Shown here: one piece after another, positions 44,823-55,593 of the stretch
Layout of the letters: each line of letters begins with the position of its first letter
Numbering within the stretch: position 1 is the first letter of the stretch
Source of the DNA: Atherix ibis
Lineage: Eukaryota > Arthropoda > Insecta > Diptera > Athericidae
Length of the DNA stretch: 64,000 bases
Assembly (NCBI GenBank): GCA_958298945.1
Contig: OY282606.1
Span: 73,457,622 to 73,521,621 of the forward strand
Reading direction: 5' to 3'
Notes under the pieces: generated by a model
Database searches by the model: none
The model's input: only the letters and a program-made list of their open reading frames with translations
Told to the model about the DNA's origin: nothing
Program-made: the position numbers and the translations under genes

Positions 44823-45299
44823 AGCAAACCCGCCATCCTGAGCCAGCCTAGCAGTTCCTGGAATTTACAAGCTTCTTTACAGTTTGAGTGGGAGTACCGA
44901 CCATATACGCTTAAAATAAAAAGTGGTATCAAGGGGTCGGGTGCCCGACGGAGGTTGGTCATACCATACCCGATGAAGGTGAGGTGCCTTTAGCTGAAAC
45001 GTGGTGGCTGGTGAGCGATGCCAGTTATCCCTTACTTCGAAGATATTGTGTTTGGATAGGAGGTGAGCGATGCCAGTTATCCCGAGTGCTATCACTGCAG
45101 ATGATAGTAGAGGTTTAGGTAAGCCTTGCTACCAATAGTTAGGGTCACTAGCTATGACTGGTTACTGACTGTTAGCACGGTTTTACTTGTGATGAATGTA
45201 GCTGGGACCAGATGGAAGCATAACATTTGCTTCACCATAGGGGAATTGGCGGATGGACTGTGTATTTTAACAAGAGGCAGGTTTAGTTTACCTTAAACA
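44823..45299. other. intergenic DNA with a short direct repeat
   Basis: GC content stays raised to ~45250. The 22-base phrase starting GGTGAGCGATGCCAGTTATC occurs at ~45010 and again at ~45061. This may be the 3' region of an unrecognised retrotransposon, but I see no coding motif. Confidence 0.45.
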
Positions 45300-46350
45300 A
45301 AATTTTATGCTTGTTCATCATGCCTAGAATAAGAGGTAGGTTTTTGTTTAAGTATAATAGTAGAGTAAGACTGCTGAGGCTACTTGCTATAGAGGGAACC
45401 GAAAAAGGTTCAAGAATAGCAGTGAAATACGAAAGATGGAACCGAATAAATGAAAATATGGGATTAGAGAGGAATTGGAACGCTTACAGGGAACCCCATA
45501 GTTCAATTCCGTATGTCCACGTTGATTTTAAAATTATGTTATAGACTAAAAGTTTATTTGTTAATGTCAGTTTTGATCGGTTGTCCAGTACTCTAATAGT
45601 AGTGTGAGAATTCCAATTAAGTCGTTTGTCTATATTTAGTCCCAGGAGCGTACTTTGTATTTTGGTGGAATGATGTCACCATTGAGGTTTATTGGGATGG
45701 GAGGACTTTGCAGACCACTCTTCTGCTCATACATTTTCACTCTCCATCTGGTAAGCTAGTCTTGGAGTAGTAATATTTGATTTGGAATTAGTATGTATGT
45801 TAAACGTGTAAATATTGTATATGAGTGGACCAAGGATACCGCCTTGAGGCACAACAACTGCGATAGATGATATTTCAGAACAATCAGTTCCAACTGTAAC
45901 TTGAAAATGGTGCTGGAAGAGATATGATCTTAAAATACAAAAGTATGTGGAGCAAAGGAAGCTCTTGAAACACGCGTGGATAGTATTCTTTTTGCTCAAG
46001 GGAGGACGTGATGTAATCAACCACGCCATGATATTGTTGGATTGCTGTGTTCTGAACCTTAACCAAATTGGTGATCGGGAAAAATTCTATCAGCTTCAAG
46101 GGTAGGGCAAAGGCGTTTTAAGAGGGGTTTTTCATCGATGTTTTCAAGGATTAATAGCAAGCTGATTGATCTATATGAGTATGAGAAATTTACTAGGTTT
46201 GCAAATCATTTTGATGATTGAAAATTTCCAAAGTATGGGAAAATAGGTGGTACGAAGAATATATAGAAAGAGCGTTTTCTTGTATGTAGATTTGTTTCAG
46301 GATGAGAGCAGTTATTAAATCATAACCAGGGACTTTTTTATTGGAAATTG
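45300..46350 (-). pseudogene. Jockey-like LINE remnant
   Basis: The minus-strand frame 46029-45727 encodes a diverged reverse transcriptase middle: HHFQVTVGTDCSEISSI followed by VVPQGGILGPLIYNIYT (motif B). Upstream (46.03-46.12 kb) are traces of the IPDHQFG and VDYITSSLEQKEYYPRVF tracts, and downstream (45.3-45.7 kb) the thumb and C-terminus are decayed, with the SRRL-type tail not readable. Motif C is lost. It is one of the older copies of this family in the window. Confidence 0.75.
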
Positions 46351-46930
46351 ATGGATTAAATATTTATTTTGGGTGGAAGACTCATAGGAACCAAGTGCAA
46401 ATTTTATTATACTCTTCACTTTAGATTGAAGCTGCACTGCCGCTAAGCTGATGGTTTAGAATTTGAAATATGGTGTAGCGCTACATGGAACGGAGAATAT
46501 ATGAGCTTATATTTTATCATTATGCTACACGTAGAATTCTGCATATATAATCGAAAACTTATAGTATCAAATTATAAGTTTACCCCAGAAAAAAAATCAA
46601 TACGTAACTGATATAGACGGTAACGATTCCCTTGATTTCGAAAATGGGTTGTAATTCCAACACCGTACTATTTCATAGTAAACCCTGTATATTAAAAATT
46701 ATGGTACTCATTTATATTTATCCATTTCTGGGTAAACGAAACTCAATTGAAAAGTCAATAAGGTAAAAGAAAACATTTCTAATTTTTAGAATCATTCACA
46801 ATTTTCTTCTTAATTCAAAATTTCACTTAGACAGTTTTGTTTACAATACGTGGTATCTTTATATTTTTTTTTTATAAAATTTCAAACATTCTAACTGAGG
46901 CAAGTACAAGAAAAAAGTAATTACTTGGAA
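46351..46930. other. intergenic DNA, no gene seen
   Basis: AT-rich; no supported feature. Confidence 0.35.
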
Positions 46931-46940
46931 ATATATAAAA
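46931..46940 (+). promoter_or_regulatory. possible TATA box
   Basis: ATATATAAAA lies 164 bases upstream of a candidate start codon at 47104 and is followed by a GC-containing stretch (GACGCGAG). In AT-rich DNA such a match is expected often by chance; it is listed only because of the candidate exon downstream. Confidence 0.2.
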
Positions 46941-47103
46941 GACGCGAGAAGCTTACAATAAAATCGGAATAGGGTGGATAAAAAACGCCGTTTGTTTGTA
47001 GAGTAATTTCTGTATAGGTTTTAAGTTTTTTTTTGTATTTGTTTAAATATAATATTTTTGTTGTTAATAAAATTTCTATTTCGAATAAAAACTTTAGTAC
47101 AAA

Positions 47104-47163
47104 ATGACGTCTATCAGCAGGGGTAAAAAAAAACTCCTCTTGAAATTGCCTGAGGAGAAGAGG
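47104..47163 (+). CDS. candidate first coding exon of a host gene
   Basis: An ATG with context AAAATG opens a 20-codon frame reading MTSISRGKKKLLLKLPEEKR that runs directly into GTGAGT, a strong insect splice donor consensus. The product fragment is basic and has no recognised domain. No acceptor or second exon could be assigned by eye, and the nearby DNA shows no transposon similarity. This is a suggestion from local signals only; chance is quite possible. Confidence 0.25.
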
Positions 47164-48539
47164 GTGAGTCTATAAAAACAAAATTATTGTTAACAATCAA
47201 ACAGAAGCAAAAAAAAAATTATAAAAAAAAATTGAACGAAATTCAATTTTATGTTTACATATTCTTTTGAGAGAATCCATAAAACGGCTAGCACACGCGT
47301 TTTGAAATTAAGCACCTGACTTGGCGGATCATTAATTTCTGATCCCACATTTGACGTCATTCGTGTTGATTAAATCGTATTGTAGAAAAGCCAAAATCAC
47401 GTTATATTTATTCGAATTTTATTTTTACTTTTTCGATTTAGTTGGTTTTTGTTTTTCTATTTGTAAATAGAAATTTTGAAATTGACAAATTTTCGGTTAT
47501 CTTTTATTTTTTGAGAGAAAAAAAATGATTTTTTTTTTTGTAAACAAGAACAGGTTTTTCTTAATAATTTACGCAAAAAAAAATTACAATGACAAATGTT
47601 CATTGAGCAAAACAGAAGCAGAAAAAAGAGAAATTACCATTAAAATGACGTCAAAATTGACAAATTTTCCTCTCGCCTTCGCCTCTCATATGTGTACGTT
47701 CTGTTCTCTTTTATTTTCCCTAAAGTCGTGCGTAAGTCGAAACTACTCTCCATCTTTCATTCGCGTTAATCCTGCTCTTATTATTTTTCGCTTTGCATTT
47801 GTAAATTTGATATTCACTCAAAGAACACTTCCACTTTGACATGAAAAAGAGGGAAATTCTCTTAAACTTCAGTTCGAAATTGAAAAAGGGAAATTCCTAT
47901 TAACACTTTTCGAATTTTAATAGTTAAATTCGAGATGATTCTGTCAATTTCTTTTAAAATTATCATAAATCGATATATATTATTGTATCTCTAATATTTA
48001 AGATAATTTTTTTTAAATATTTTCTAAAAAATTTATTGCCAATTAAATTTCCCTTCCATAGAATATCAATGAAATCATAGACAAAGTTCGCGGTTTGCTT
48101 AGAAACGTATTTTCTTGGAAATGTTTTGCTAAAAATATTTTTGTAAAATTCTTTTATTAATATTTCTCAGAATTTTTGAGCTGCAAGGGGGGGGGGATTT
48201 GGGTTTTTGGTCTAATATTTATTGCTGTAGTTTAATTGGTTTTGAACTTTGAAACTTTGTATACAAACTCGTGTTGGCGAAAAAAATAAGTGTGGGAAAT
48301 TCTTATATTATTATTTTTTTTAGAAATAAGCGTGGGAAATTGTTATGATATAAGGACTTTGTTTATGGTAAAATTGATTTCTGTTAAAAATTGGTCCTGG
48401 CACATAAAATTTTTAGTTTTTTTCCATTCATTTCAATAAATGTTCATTAACAATAAAATAGAATCAACAGCACTTTTATCCCCGAATTTGAATCAAGGAA
48501 TTCTTAATTTTTTTTAAGATTTATTTGGTGTAACGGAAA
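47164..48539. other. AT-rich DNA, possibly intronic
   Basis: No feature is supported. A run of ten G residues lies near 48187, and the 104-codon open frame at 47525-47839 is T-rich and has no motif. If the exon at 47104 is real this would be intron. Confidence 0.35.
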
Positions 48540-49150
48540 GTTCTATTCGTTGTCGGCTGTAAGTAAAAATTCTGACCGGACTGACACCAGTTTTAACCGG
48601 TAGTAGCTGATTTATGGAATTTTTTTCGAATATTAGTCAGTACCCTTAAAGCTTCAGGACCGTTGACATAAGTGAAGAAAAAGTCGACTTACTTCTTCGA
48701 ATCTTGCTCATTACAAAACTGAGCTGTTTTTGCACCGCTTTGTGACTGGAAATGTAAAGTGGATAGTTAACAAAGACTTGGTAACAAAAAAAGGTCCTAT
48801 TTTTAAAATGGGGAACTCCGTCGTTTACAACAAGAGCACCTGTACATCTATGAGCTGCTGAAAGAAAATAAATCGCTCAATGCTGTTTTGAAGAGAAATT
48901 CAGCGCAAACGTCCATCTTTAGCCAGCAGAAAGGGTAAATGTTACATCACGACAACGCCAGATCGCATATGGTAAGGAAAACAACACAAAAACTTGCAAA
49001 GCTTGGTAGGTAAATTTTACCATATCGCCCACATATTCTCCTGAATATTCTGGACATAAATAAGTACGCAAATTTTGAGCGCATCCAAATGGTAGTCAGC
49101 TTTAACTAACGAAGAAAATTATTTTTTGGATTAAATTTTAAATAATAAAG
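48540..49150 (+). pseudogene. mariner transposase remnant
   Basis: Plus-strand traces of a mariner with GGTGTAACGGAAAGTTCTAT near 48529 as a possible terminus. FLHRFVTGNVKWIVNKD at ~48.74 kb holds the first catalytic motif with Asp changed to Asn (TGDEKW to TGNVKW). EIQRKRPSLASRKG then KMLHHDNARSHMVRKTTQKL at ~48.95 kb holds the second Asp. The third motif has decayed (a YRPHIL tract). The closest relative in the window is the 11.5-12.6 kb mariner, which shares the EIQRKRP-HHDNAR layout. Confidence 0.7.
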
Positions 49151-49335
49151 AAAAAAAATTTGAAAATCTTAAGAAAAAAAGTCTATCAACATTATGATCA
49201 GAAAGAGCTTAAAATTGAGCCGGCAGCAAAAAATCTTGAACTCTACACAAATAAACGCAAAACAAAGTATATCGATGTAGCGTCAGTGTCGGAGATAAGA
49301 TCAACTAGCACTACATCCATGCAAATAAGATATTA

Positions 49336-49667
49336 GGCGTTTTCCTTTGGACCAATTTTGCTATTACGCGGTAGTTGTAGCTGTCATCATCTAGTCTACC
49401 TCGAACAAACGACCATATCGAACGGGGAGTTACGCATACAATTTACGTTAGGTGGATTCTAGTTGCTAAAGTGAAAATAGATACTTTTGCGGGTTCGTTG
49501 GTTATGTTGAAAAGTCATATTTTTGTCAGTATTGTTTATGTGTGAATAAACTCAGTTTTTATTGTTTATGGTGAGTAAACTCAGTATTGTTTCTGACTGT
49601 TTTGAGGTTATGGCTTTCCTTTGTTCATCTACCGCGTAGTAGCAAAATTGGTCCAAAGGAAAACGCC
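49336..49667. mobile_element. MITE, 332 bp, 39-bp TIRs, 5-bp TSD
   Basis: The terminal repeats (beginning GGCGTTTTCCTTTGGACCAA) match over 39 bp with one mismatch at 49336-49374 and 49629-49667. TATTA stands on each side (49331-49335 and 49668-49672), a candidate target duplication. The interior is noncoding. It has the form of a nonautonomous DNA transposon; no matching full-length element is in the window, so its superfamily is unknown. Confidence 0.8.
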
Positions 49668-49892
49668 TATTATAGCTTTCAAAGAATTAAATCATTTTCC
49701 TATTTGGTGCCAAAAATCGCAGCCGATAGCACGCGCTGGAGATCGGCGCACATTTGCTGCCAGCCAACAGAGTCTTCTAGAGTCAGTCTTAATTTTTTTC
49801 TGGTGAAAATGCTGACCATAACGTCGTACAAGACATCGAAAGGAGGATGAGGATGGATGATTCCCCAGCTCGGTTGTGGGTAAAATAAAGTT

Positions 49893-50060
49893 CAATAGGC
49901 TATGATAGACTGGACACTTAAGCCGTATGGGTGAAGAAGATCCTGCCCAAAATGTCTCCATTTATTCGGTGGAGCGATGATCTCGGTTAGCACGCCAAAA
50001 ATATTCTGGAACTTTCGAATTGGAAGATTATGGCACGAAGCCGGAACGTATTTCTAAGTA
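49893..50060 (+). pseudogene. RTE-like LINE C-terminal scrap
   Basis: The plus strand encodes TGHLSRMGEEDPAQNV, then a tract with ERxSDDLG-like residues, the C-terminal motif also seen at 18.3 kb (DEEDPALNAF). Two stops precede it. No other part of the element is recognisable. Confidence 0.6.
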
Positions 50061-52840
50061 AACTGAGCTTTTAAATAAGTGACGTGAACATTGATCATTG
50101 AGGTCGAAAACTACGTGTATGGTAAAAGTCTTTGCTAAGGTGCATTGAAATAGTTTTACTGTAAACGTTAAAAATTATACTCAAGAAAAATATTGATTTC
50201 CTTTTTTTTGCTGTGGAGATCAAAATCACAACCGATAACAATATGGATGGAGACATCCCTACTTGACTATTGTCAGTTAAGAAAGCTTACTTAAAAATGC
50301 ATCTCCTAGATTGGATAAGCGTCGCTCTGCATACAAAGTTAGTGCTGCCAGTTCTCATGTAATGTTCAAAATCGTAACTCCTTGGCATACATACACAATT
50401 AATGACACTTGAACAAGTTCTAGAGAACAGTCTGGCGATGATTAAGGAGCCTACATATCATTAATCAACTTAGGCTCCATGCACAGACGTATTAAATGCT
50501 ATAAAAAATTGTCCAAATAAAAATCGTCAGTAATTTTTGCAGAATTTTCTATCATCTAAAATATGTTTACAAACGAAAAATTTATTATTTTTAAGAATCA
50601 GAAAATGTTTAGTTGTTCGAAATAAAATAAATAATCTTGCAACAATGCGCGCGTGTAGTTACACTCTCATAGTTAGAAGCATCGCTAACTGCAATTTAAA
50701 TTGTATCCCAAAAATAGACTCGGATATGCGCAAATATCTCTGGTTCCGCCTTGAGTTTGGTGTCTGGGCCACCCGTTTCGTTTCGTTGGCGTAGGATCAT
50801 TTTTTTTACAGATGTGCGCTCACTCGATGATGATGGTGATGATGATTAGACGAGAAAATGCGTTTATGCGTTGGCGTTTGAGAATTCCATTCAATCCTAC
50901 CTATGACTGCCGAGTGTATTCCTCTAGTCTTCTCCAAAAAGCTGGCATTTACAATGTACGAAAATATTTCAAGGCATTCGGTTAATAACATTCCACAATT
51001 TGAATGGAAAAAAATTCTCAATTGAAATATTTTCAAGTATTTCAACGTAAAATATTAGGTTTTTTTTAAGTAAAGGAGAGAATTAATGGGGATCTGTCAA
51101 CTTACCGGATGATCTGCTAAGAACTGTGAAACTGCACAATGGAATTTTCAGTTGTGCATTTGACCAGTTGGGCCAAAAATGTACAAAATACTTTCAAAAT
51201 TCGAAAGCACTTATCCAATTAATCTGTAAATGAATAATTTATGCTGTCATTACTGTCATTACTCTAAATCGTTACCACTCCATCGACAGTTACCATTCCT
51301 AAGAACATTAATGATCTTTTTATCCTTTATAAGTGGAGGACTCAGGGCAGTTGAACTTACCATTCCCATTGGTATTTAGTTGAGCTTTCGTTAAACAAAT
51401 CTTTATTGGGTTATCTTATATTTCTGAAAATTATAGATTTACTAGCTGTTATCCAAGCTATGACAATCTCGTCGATAATTGCACTTGAGAATTCTGGACT
51501 CAATTGGAATACTTTTGAAATTAGCTCATACGTGTATGCGGGAAGTGCTACAGAAAAAAATAATATTAAAATGTATACTAAGACTTTTAAGCAGCCCATA
51601 AATTTGAAACTATGAAAATTTTAGGATCTGAAAGTGGCATTCACGTTTGTCGGGTAGAGGGCAAAAAGATAAGAGGAGTTAGTGGAGTGGTAAAGAAGAA
51701 AAGGAATAAATACAAATTTTTTTTTTTTATAAATAAATTGTCACATTCTACAAGTATGTTATCCCAATAAAGGCTAAAGAAAACCTTATAAACAAGAATG
51801 AAAATTGATAAATTTTACTCGACTTGTTTTAGAAATAATTAGAAATAAAAAAATAAAGTCTGCCAACATAAACAATCAAAAAAGATGAATATTTCAACAA
51901 CAGCAACAACAACAAAAAGAAATAAATAAAAATCGAGCACACGATTTACTAACAAAAATTAGCCAAAATAAATGTTAATATCGTGTGGCGCCTAGTTTAA
52001 CGTAAAAATTTATTAAAATGTTTTCATTTTGCTAAAGACGTCCATTCCAGTAGAGGTTGCCAGGCTTTCAGGTTGCCATTATATCGAAAATAGTTTTTGA
52101 ATTTAATATTTTTTCAGAGTCGATGTGTCTGTTTATCGTCTGGAATTGGAAACAATGTTACGTGACGTCTGTCTCGACTTTGAGTAGCTCAAGAGTGCTT
52201 GCTGCTCAGTAATAATCGTTTGGAATAAATTTTATTTTCGTTTTATTTTTTGGTTATTATATGGAAGAGGAGAGTTCGGGAATGTAGAATAAAAGGAGTG
52301 TGGGTGGTATTCCATACATTGTACCGTATACCTTATTGCTGAGTCTTTAATATCGTCGACGTATAAAAATACGAGCACATATTTTCCAAGCCATTCAAAT
52401 TGCGGTGTTTAATTTTGAAATTTGAATGGAGAATGGAGCCATAGCCACTTCCGTTCTACTACCAACTGTGTTTACTAGAAAATACGTAAATTTTCATTAA
52501 TATTTCTTATTTTCTTTGGCAATATCTTTTTTGTTTTTTTTTTTTTTTAATTCTTCGTAATGAGAGCAAAGTACGCACTTTAACAATTACAATTTTTATC
52601 CAAAATTTGATTGAAAAATAAGTTCGAAAAAGTATTGGCTTATTTTTTTGACTTATTCAAAAATTAATTTATTATGCTATGCTTGGATTAACAAAATATA
52701 GTTTGGATTAGCCTTTCTTTGGTTTTGAATCCCTGTTTTAACATTAAATACACTTTTCCGGAAAAAAATTGTAATCCAATATTTAATATTCTTATCATAA
52801 CTTTAAAAAATTCCGATATGGGCTTGTTTATATATTGTAC
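50061..52840. other. intergenic DNA, possibly unique host sequence
   Basis: No element is recognised. A GATGATGATGG-type microsatellite lies at ~50826-50848, and a CAACAACAGCAACAACAACA tract at ~51895, of the kind common in fly noncoding DNA. Open frames at 50537-50794 and 51406-51615 have no motif. Confidence 0.4.
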
Positions 52841-53045
52841 CTCAGGACAGTATCGCCGGCCCGGTAGTACAGTCGTACTATCATTCGAAGAATCGTAAGT
52901 TCGAGTCCCACTGACGCACAGTTCTACGCTTATTTCCAAGGAATCAATTTATTTTCCATTCTACTTAAATTTCCATATTACAATATCCTTTCCTCAATAA
53001 AAAGTGCGGAAAAACCCTGAAAAGCCATCAACCATTAAAAACACG
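52841..53045 (+). mobile_element. tRNA-derived SINE, copy 1
   Basis: The head contains a B-box-like AGTTCGAGTCC at ~52898 followed by CCACTGACGCAC, like the T-arm of a tRNA. The body, with AATTTCCATATTACAATATC and CCTGAAAAGCCATCAACC, matches copy 2 at 53.9-54.07 kb. No open frame is intended. The A box is not clearly conserved, so promoter function is uncertain. Confidence 0.65.
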
Positions 53046-53840
53046 AAAATATCAATACCAGATTTCGAAAGGAAAAACCAATCGTTCATAAAGACTCGTT
53101 GGTATTCTTTCGAGCAATTTTTCCTGTTGGCTGAAAGACTTCGCTGCTTAAGACTTTTGGTCCAACGCATTCCAAAATTATTACTAAAACAGGAGAAAGA
53201 TCTGGCAAATTTGGTGGCCATTTCATTAGATTGAAAGATATTTACAGCTCCTGCAATAATAATTGACACTGGCGGAAAGTATCATTAATTTGCAAAAAGA
53301 AAAGGAAAAGCCGTCTTTGAACATCCTTGTTCCGGAAAAATAGCGTATTTCTCCCATATGTGACTATACCCTTTCGTTCTAAGTTCTCCTCTGAAGCATT
53401 CCAAAATCATATCATTGTCTTAAAGTACATTCCACGTAGCTCTTTATCCTCCTTTCGTCCTAATGCCGTTAAACAAACGTTAGACTATTCAACCGAAGAA
53501 TTTAAAATTTTGACTCATCACTCAAAAGGTTCAATGGCAAATGTTGGCAATCTTTTTTCCATTCCAAATTTTTATTTTTATTTTCATAGACGAACTAAAG
53601 ATTTGTTGCTGCTACTCGCCTTATTAGATCTGCCTCCATCAATCAGCGCTTCACTATACTTAAGGTAACCTGCGTGTTCTTGCGTACAAGCGTGGTTTCG
53701 AAATTGTTAAGTATGTCTTCCTTCTACTGGTAAATGAAATAAGGCAATCGTCTGCTTCACTGCTGCTGCTTATCGGCCATAGTTCTGGGATTGATAAGTA
53801 AATTAAATAGTAATGAAAGTATTATTCCTGATAGCACATG
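53046..53840. other. unassigned DNA with a 113-codon open frame
   Basis: 53150-53240 on the minus strand reads KWPPNLPDLSPV, faintly like the third catalytic motif of Tc1-type transposases, but nothing around it confirms this. 53327-53668 is open on the plus strand for 113 codons with no motif I recognise; serine- and leucine-rich composition suggests chance. Confidence 0.3.
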
Positions 53841-54065
53841 GAACCCACGATCTCTTGGATCATAGTCTAGTATGCTGATGAGTATGCTACCGAAGTGTGC
53901 TGGACTACTTCTAAGAGGTCGTGGGTTCGAATCCCACTGAGGCATAGACCTACCGACAATACCCAAAGATCCGCTTCACTACCTATTCTAATTTAATTTC
54001 CATATCATATTACCCTCTCCACCGTAAAAAATGCGAGAAAAAACCTGAAAAGCCATAAACACTCG
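53841..54065 (+). mobile_element. tRNA-derived SINE, copy 2, with inverted head
   Basis: A B box GGTTCGAATCC lies at 53924-53934, followed by CACTGAGGCATAG and a body matching copy 1 (TTTCCATATCATATTACC, then AAACCTGAAAAGCCATAAAC). On the minus strand the head reads QWDSNPRPL, a well-known spurious translation of tRNA-derived repeats. A second head lies in inverted orientation in front: 53841-53856 is the reverse complement of 53913-53928 with one mismatch, forming a hairpin. Confidence 0.7.
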
Positions 54066-54329
54066 TATTGGTCAAAGACTTCAACTAAAAATAGACAACA
54101 TGGCGGCCCCTCCTAGTGGACGAAGCCTGACATCTCACCAAACTGTAGCAAACTAAGCAGTAGAATAGCTGCAGCGGACCGATCGTCTGTTTGGCAAAGA
54201 CAAAACTCTTGATCTTAAAACCGATACAAATGTAATTACAAAGGAATGCTCAAAGCGAAATAATCATCCCAGTCTATACAACAGTCATGCCCACGACTAT
54301 CCTTTTAGAAGAAGCTGATTTCGAAACTG

Positions 54330-54730
54330 TCATTAACGATGCCAAGCTGAGTAGAGAAACGAAGTAGAGAAACTGTATGGCAAAGCGGTTTTTACAGAGC
54401 TGACTTTGATTAAAGGAAAATGGACGCATTATCTGATTCCTTATGTAGCCACTTGGAAGGGAATATGGACCATGTGACCCAATTTCTGATACGGCATGGG
54501 TGCATCAGGGCATTCTTATGTCGGTGAAAATTGATGCGACATGCCTTAATTATCGAGGATGCGGAACTAGTCTTCTTCCACTATCCATGCTTTGGCGGAG
54601 AAAGGAAGGAAGCGGAAAAAATAATCGGTGAAAATATGTCCCTAAAGTACATTAGAACGCAAATAAGAGAAGCGCAGATCCGTCAGAAACAAAGAATAAG
54701 AATAGGGCAGCTTGTAGCCTAAATAAAATA
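54330..54730 (+). pseudogene. R1/I-type LINE C-terminal remnant
   Basis: The plus strand encodes VTQFLIRHGCIRAFLCR, a stop, then an open stretch to 54722 with EDAELVFFHYPCFGGERKEA. This corresponds to the post-RNase-H C-terminal region of R1- and I-group LINEs (the TQ-L-GHG-F segment, then the AEH-FF-CPRF-ER tail). The zinc-knuckle Cys residues are mostly lost. The copy ends near a small A-rich tract at 54722-54730. Confidence 0.65.
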
Positions 54731-54794
54731 GATTTGTCGTTAGTGTAGTCTCCATTATTGAGCGGTAGCTAAATACACATCCCAAGTAATAAAG

Positions 54795-54955
54795 AAACTC
54801 CGCTAGAAGAGAAAGAATGAGAAAATGGATAATAAGCTTACTGACAGTCTACTCCCAATGAAGTAATACCTGACGATGGTCCCATGGAAAGTCAGTTTTG
54901 AAAAAAAGAGAAGTGGATTTTAGTGGATAAAAATACCACACACTTTAGAAGTCGG
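54795..54955 (+). repeat. dispersed repeat, inverted partner of 63845-64000
   Basis: From AAACTCCGCTAGAAGAGAAA to AGTGGATAAAAATACCACAC this stretch matches the reverse complement of 63845-64000, sharing AAGAATGAGAAAA, GAAGTAATACCTGACGATGG and TTTTAGTGGATAAAAAT. It follows the R1/I-type LINE C-terminus, so it may be its 3' untranslated region. Confidence 0.75.
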
Positions 54956-55593
54956 TATCTCGACAGCGTCTTTAGGAGATTTTTCCCTTACCATGTATAA
55001 AAAGAACTAATATAGACAGACCGTTTTGCAGAGAAGTCTACCCATGACCTGTCCCAAAAGTAGAGAGTACCTTTAATTTCTTACCAAGTGATCTAGGAAG
55101 CCTTAAGTTCAATTGAAATTTCGCGAATGCTCTACTTTGCTTAAGCTTGGATTACGGTTAATATATCCATTCTATAAAAATTTCAAAAGTTAACAAGAAG
55201 ACAAGATTAAAAAAAATTGGGTAAAAAACATGCTTATTAGTTTTGGCAGCCAACAGAGTTTATTCCAGTCAGCCCAACTTATTTTATACGAAACTTCTCA
55301 CCGTAAAGACTTAAACAAGAATCTTAGCTGGTCTTGAGGAAAGGATCCTTTGAGAAGTTCTTTTCCTCTTACATGAAAATTGACGATTTTGACGTTTATT
55401 TAACTGTAAGCCATGCGTTGCTTAAATTAAGCTTAAAATGCAGTGGTGGGCAAACGATGGCGTTTGCCCCACGCAAATAACGAATTATGTTAGAAATACT
55501 TTTACTTTTCATCTGAAACTGTGTTTTTCCATACACCTTAATGCGTACTTCTATTCCCCAAAAATCAGAAATTGATCTACTTAAGACACTAGT
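54956..55593. other. intergenic DNA, no gene seen
   Basis: No supported feature up to the mariner at 55594. Confidence 0.35.

Noticed and set aside
52861..52917. tRNA gene candidate around the TTCGAGTCC tract
   Set aside because: No credible acceptor stem or anticodon arm; it is shared with a second repeat copy and fits a SINE head better.
53130..53245. Tc1-like transposase tail (KWPPNLPDLSPV on the minus strand)
   Set aside because: A single short motif without supporting catalytic blocks; kept only as a remark.
53757..53966. Minus-strand 69-codon frame containing QWDSNPRPL
   Set aside because: This is a well-known false protein from tRNA-derived SINE sequence.
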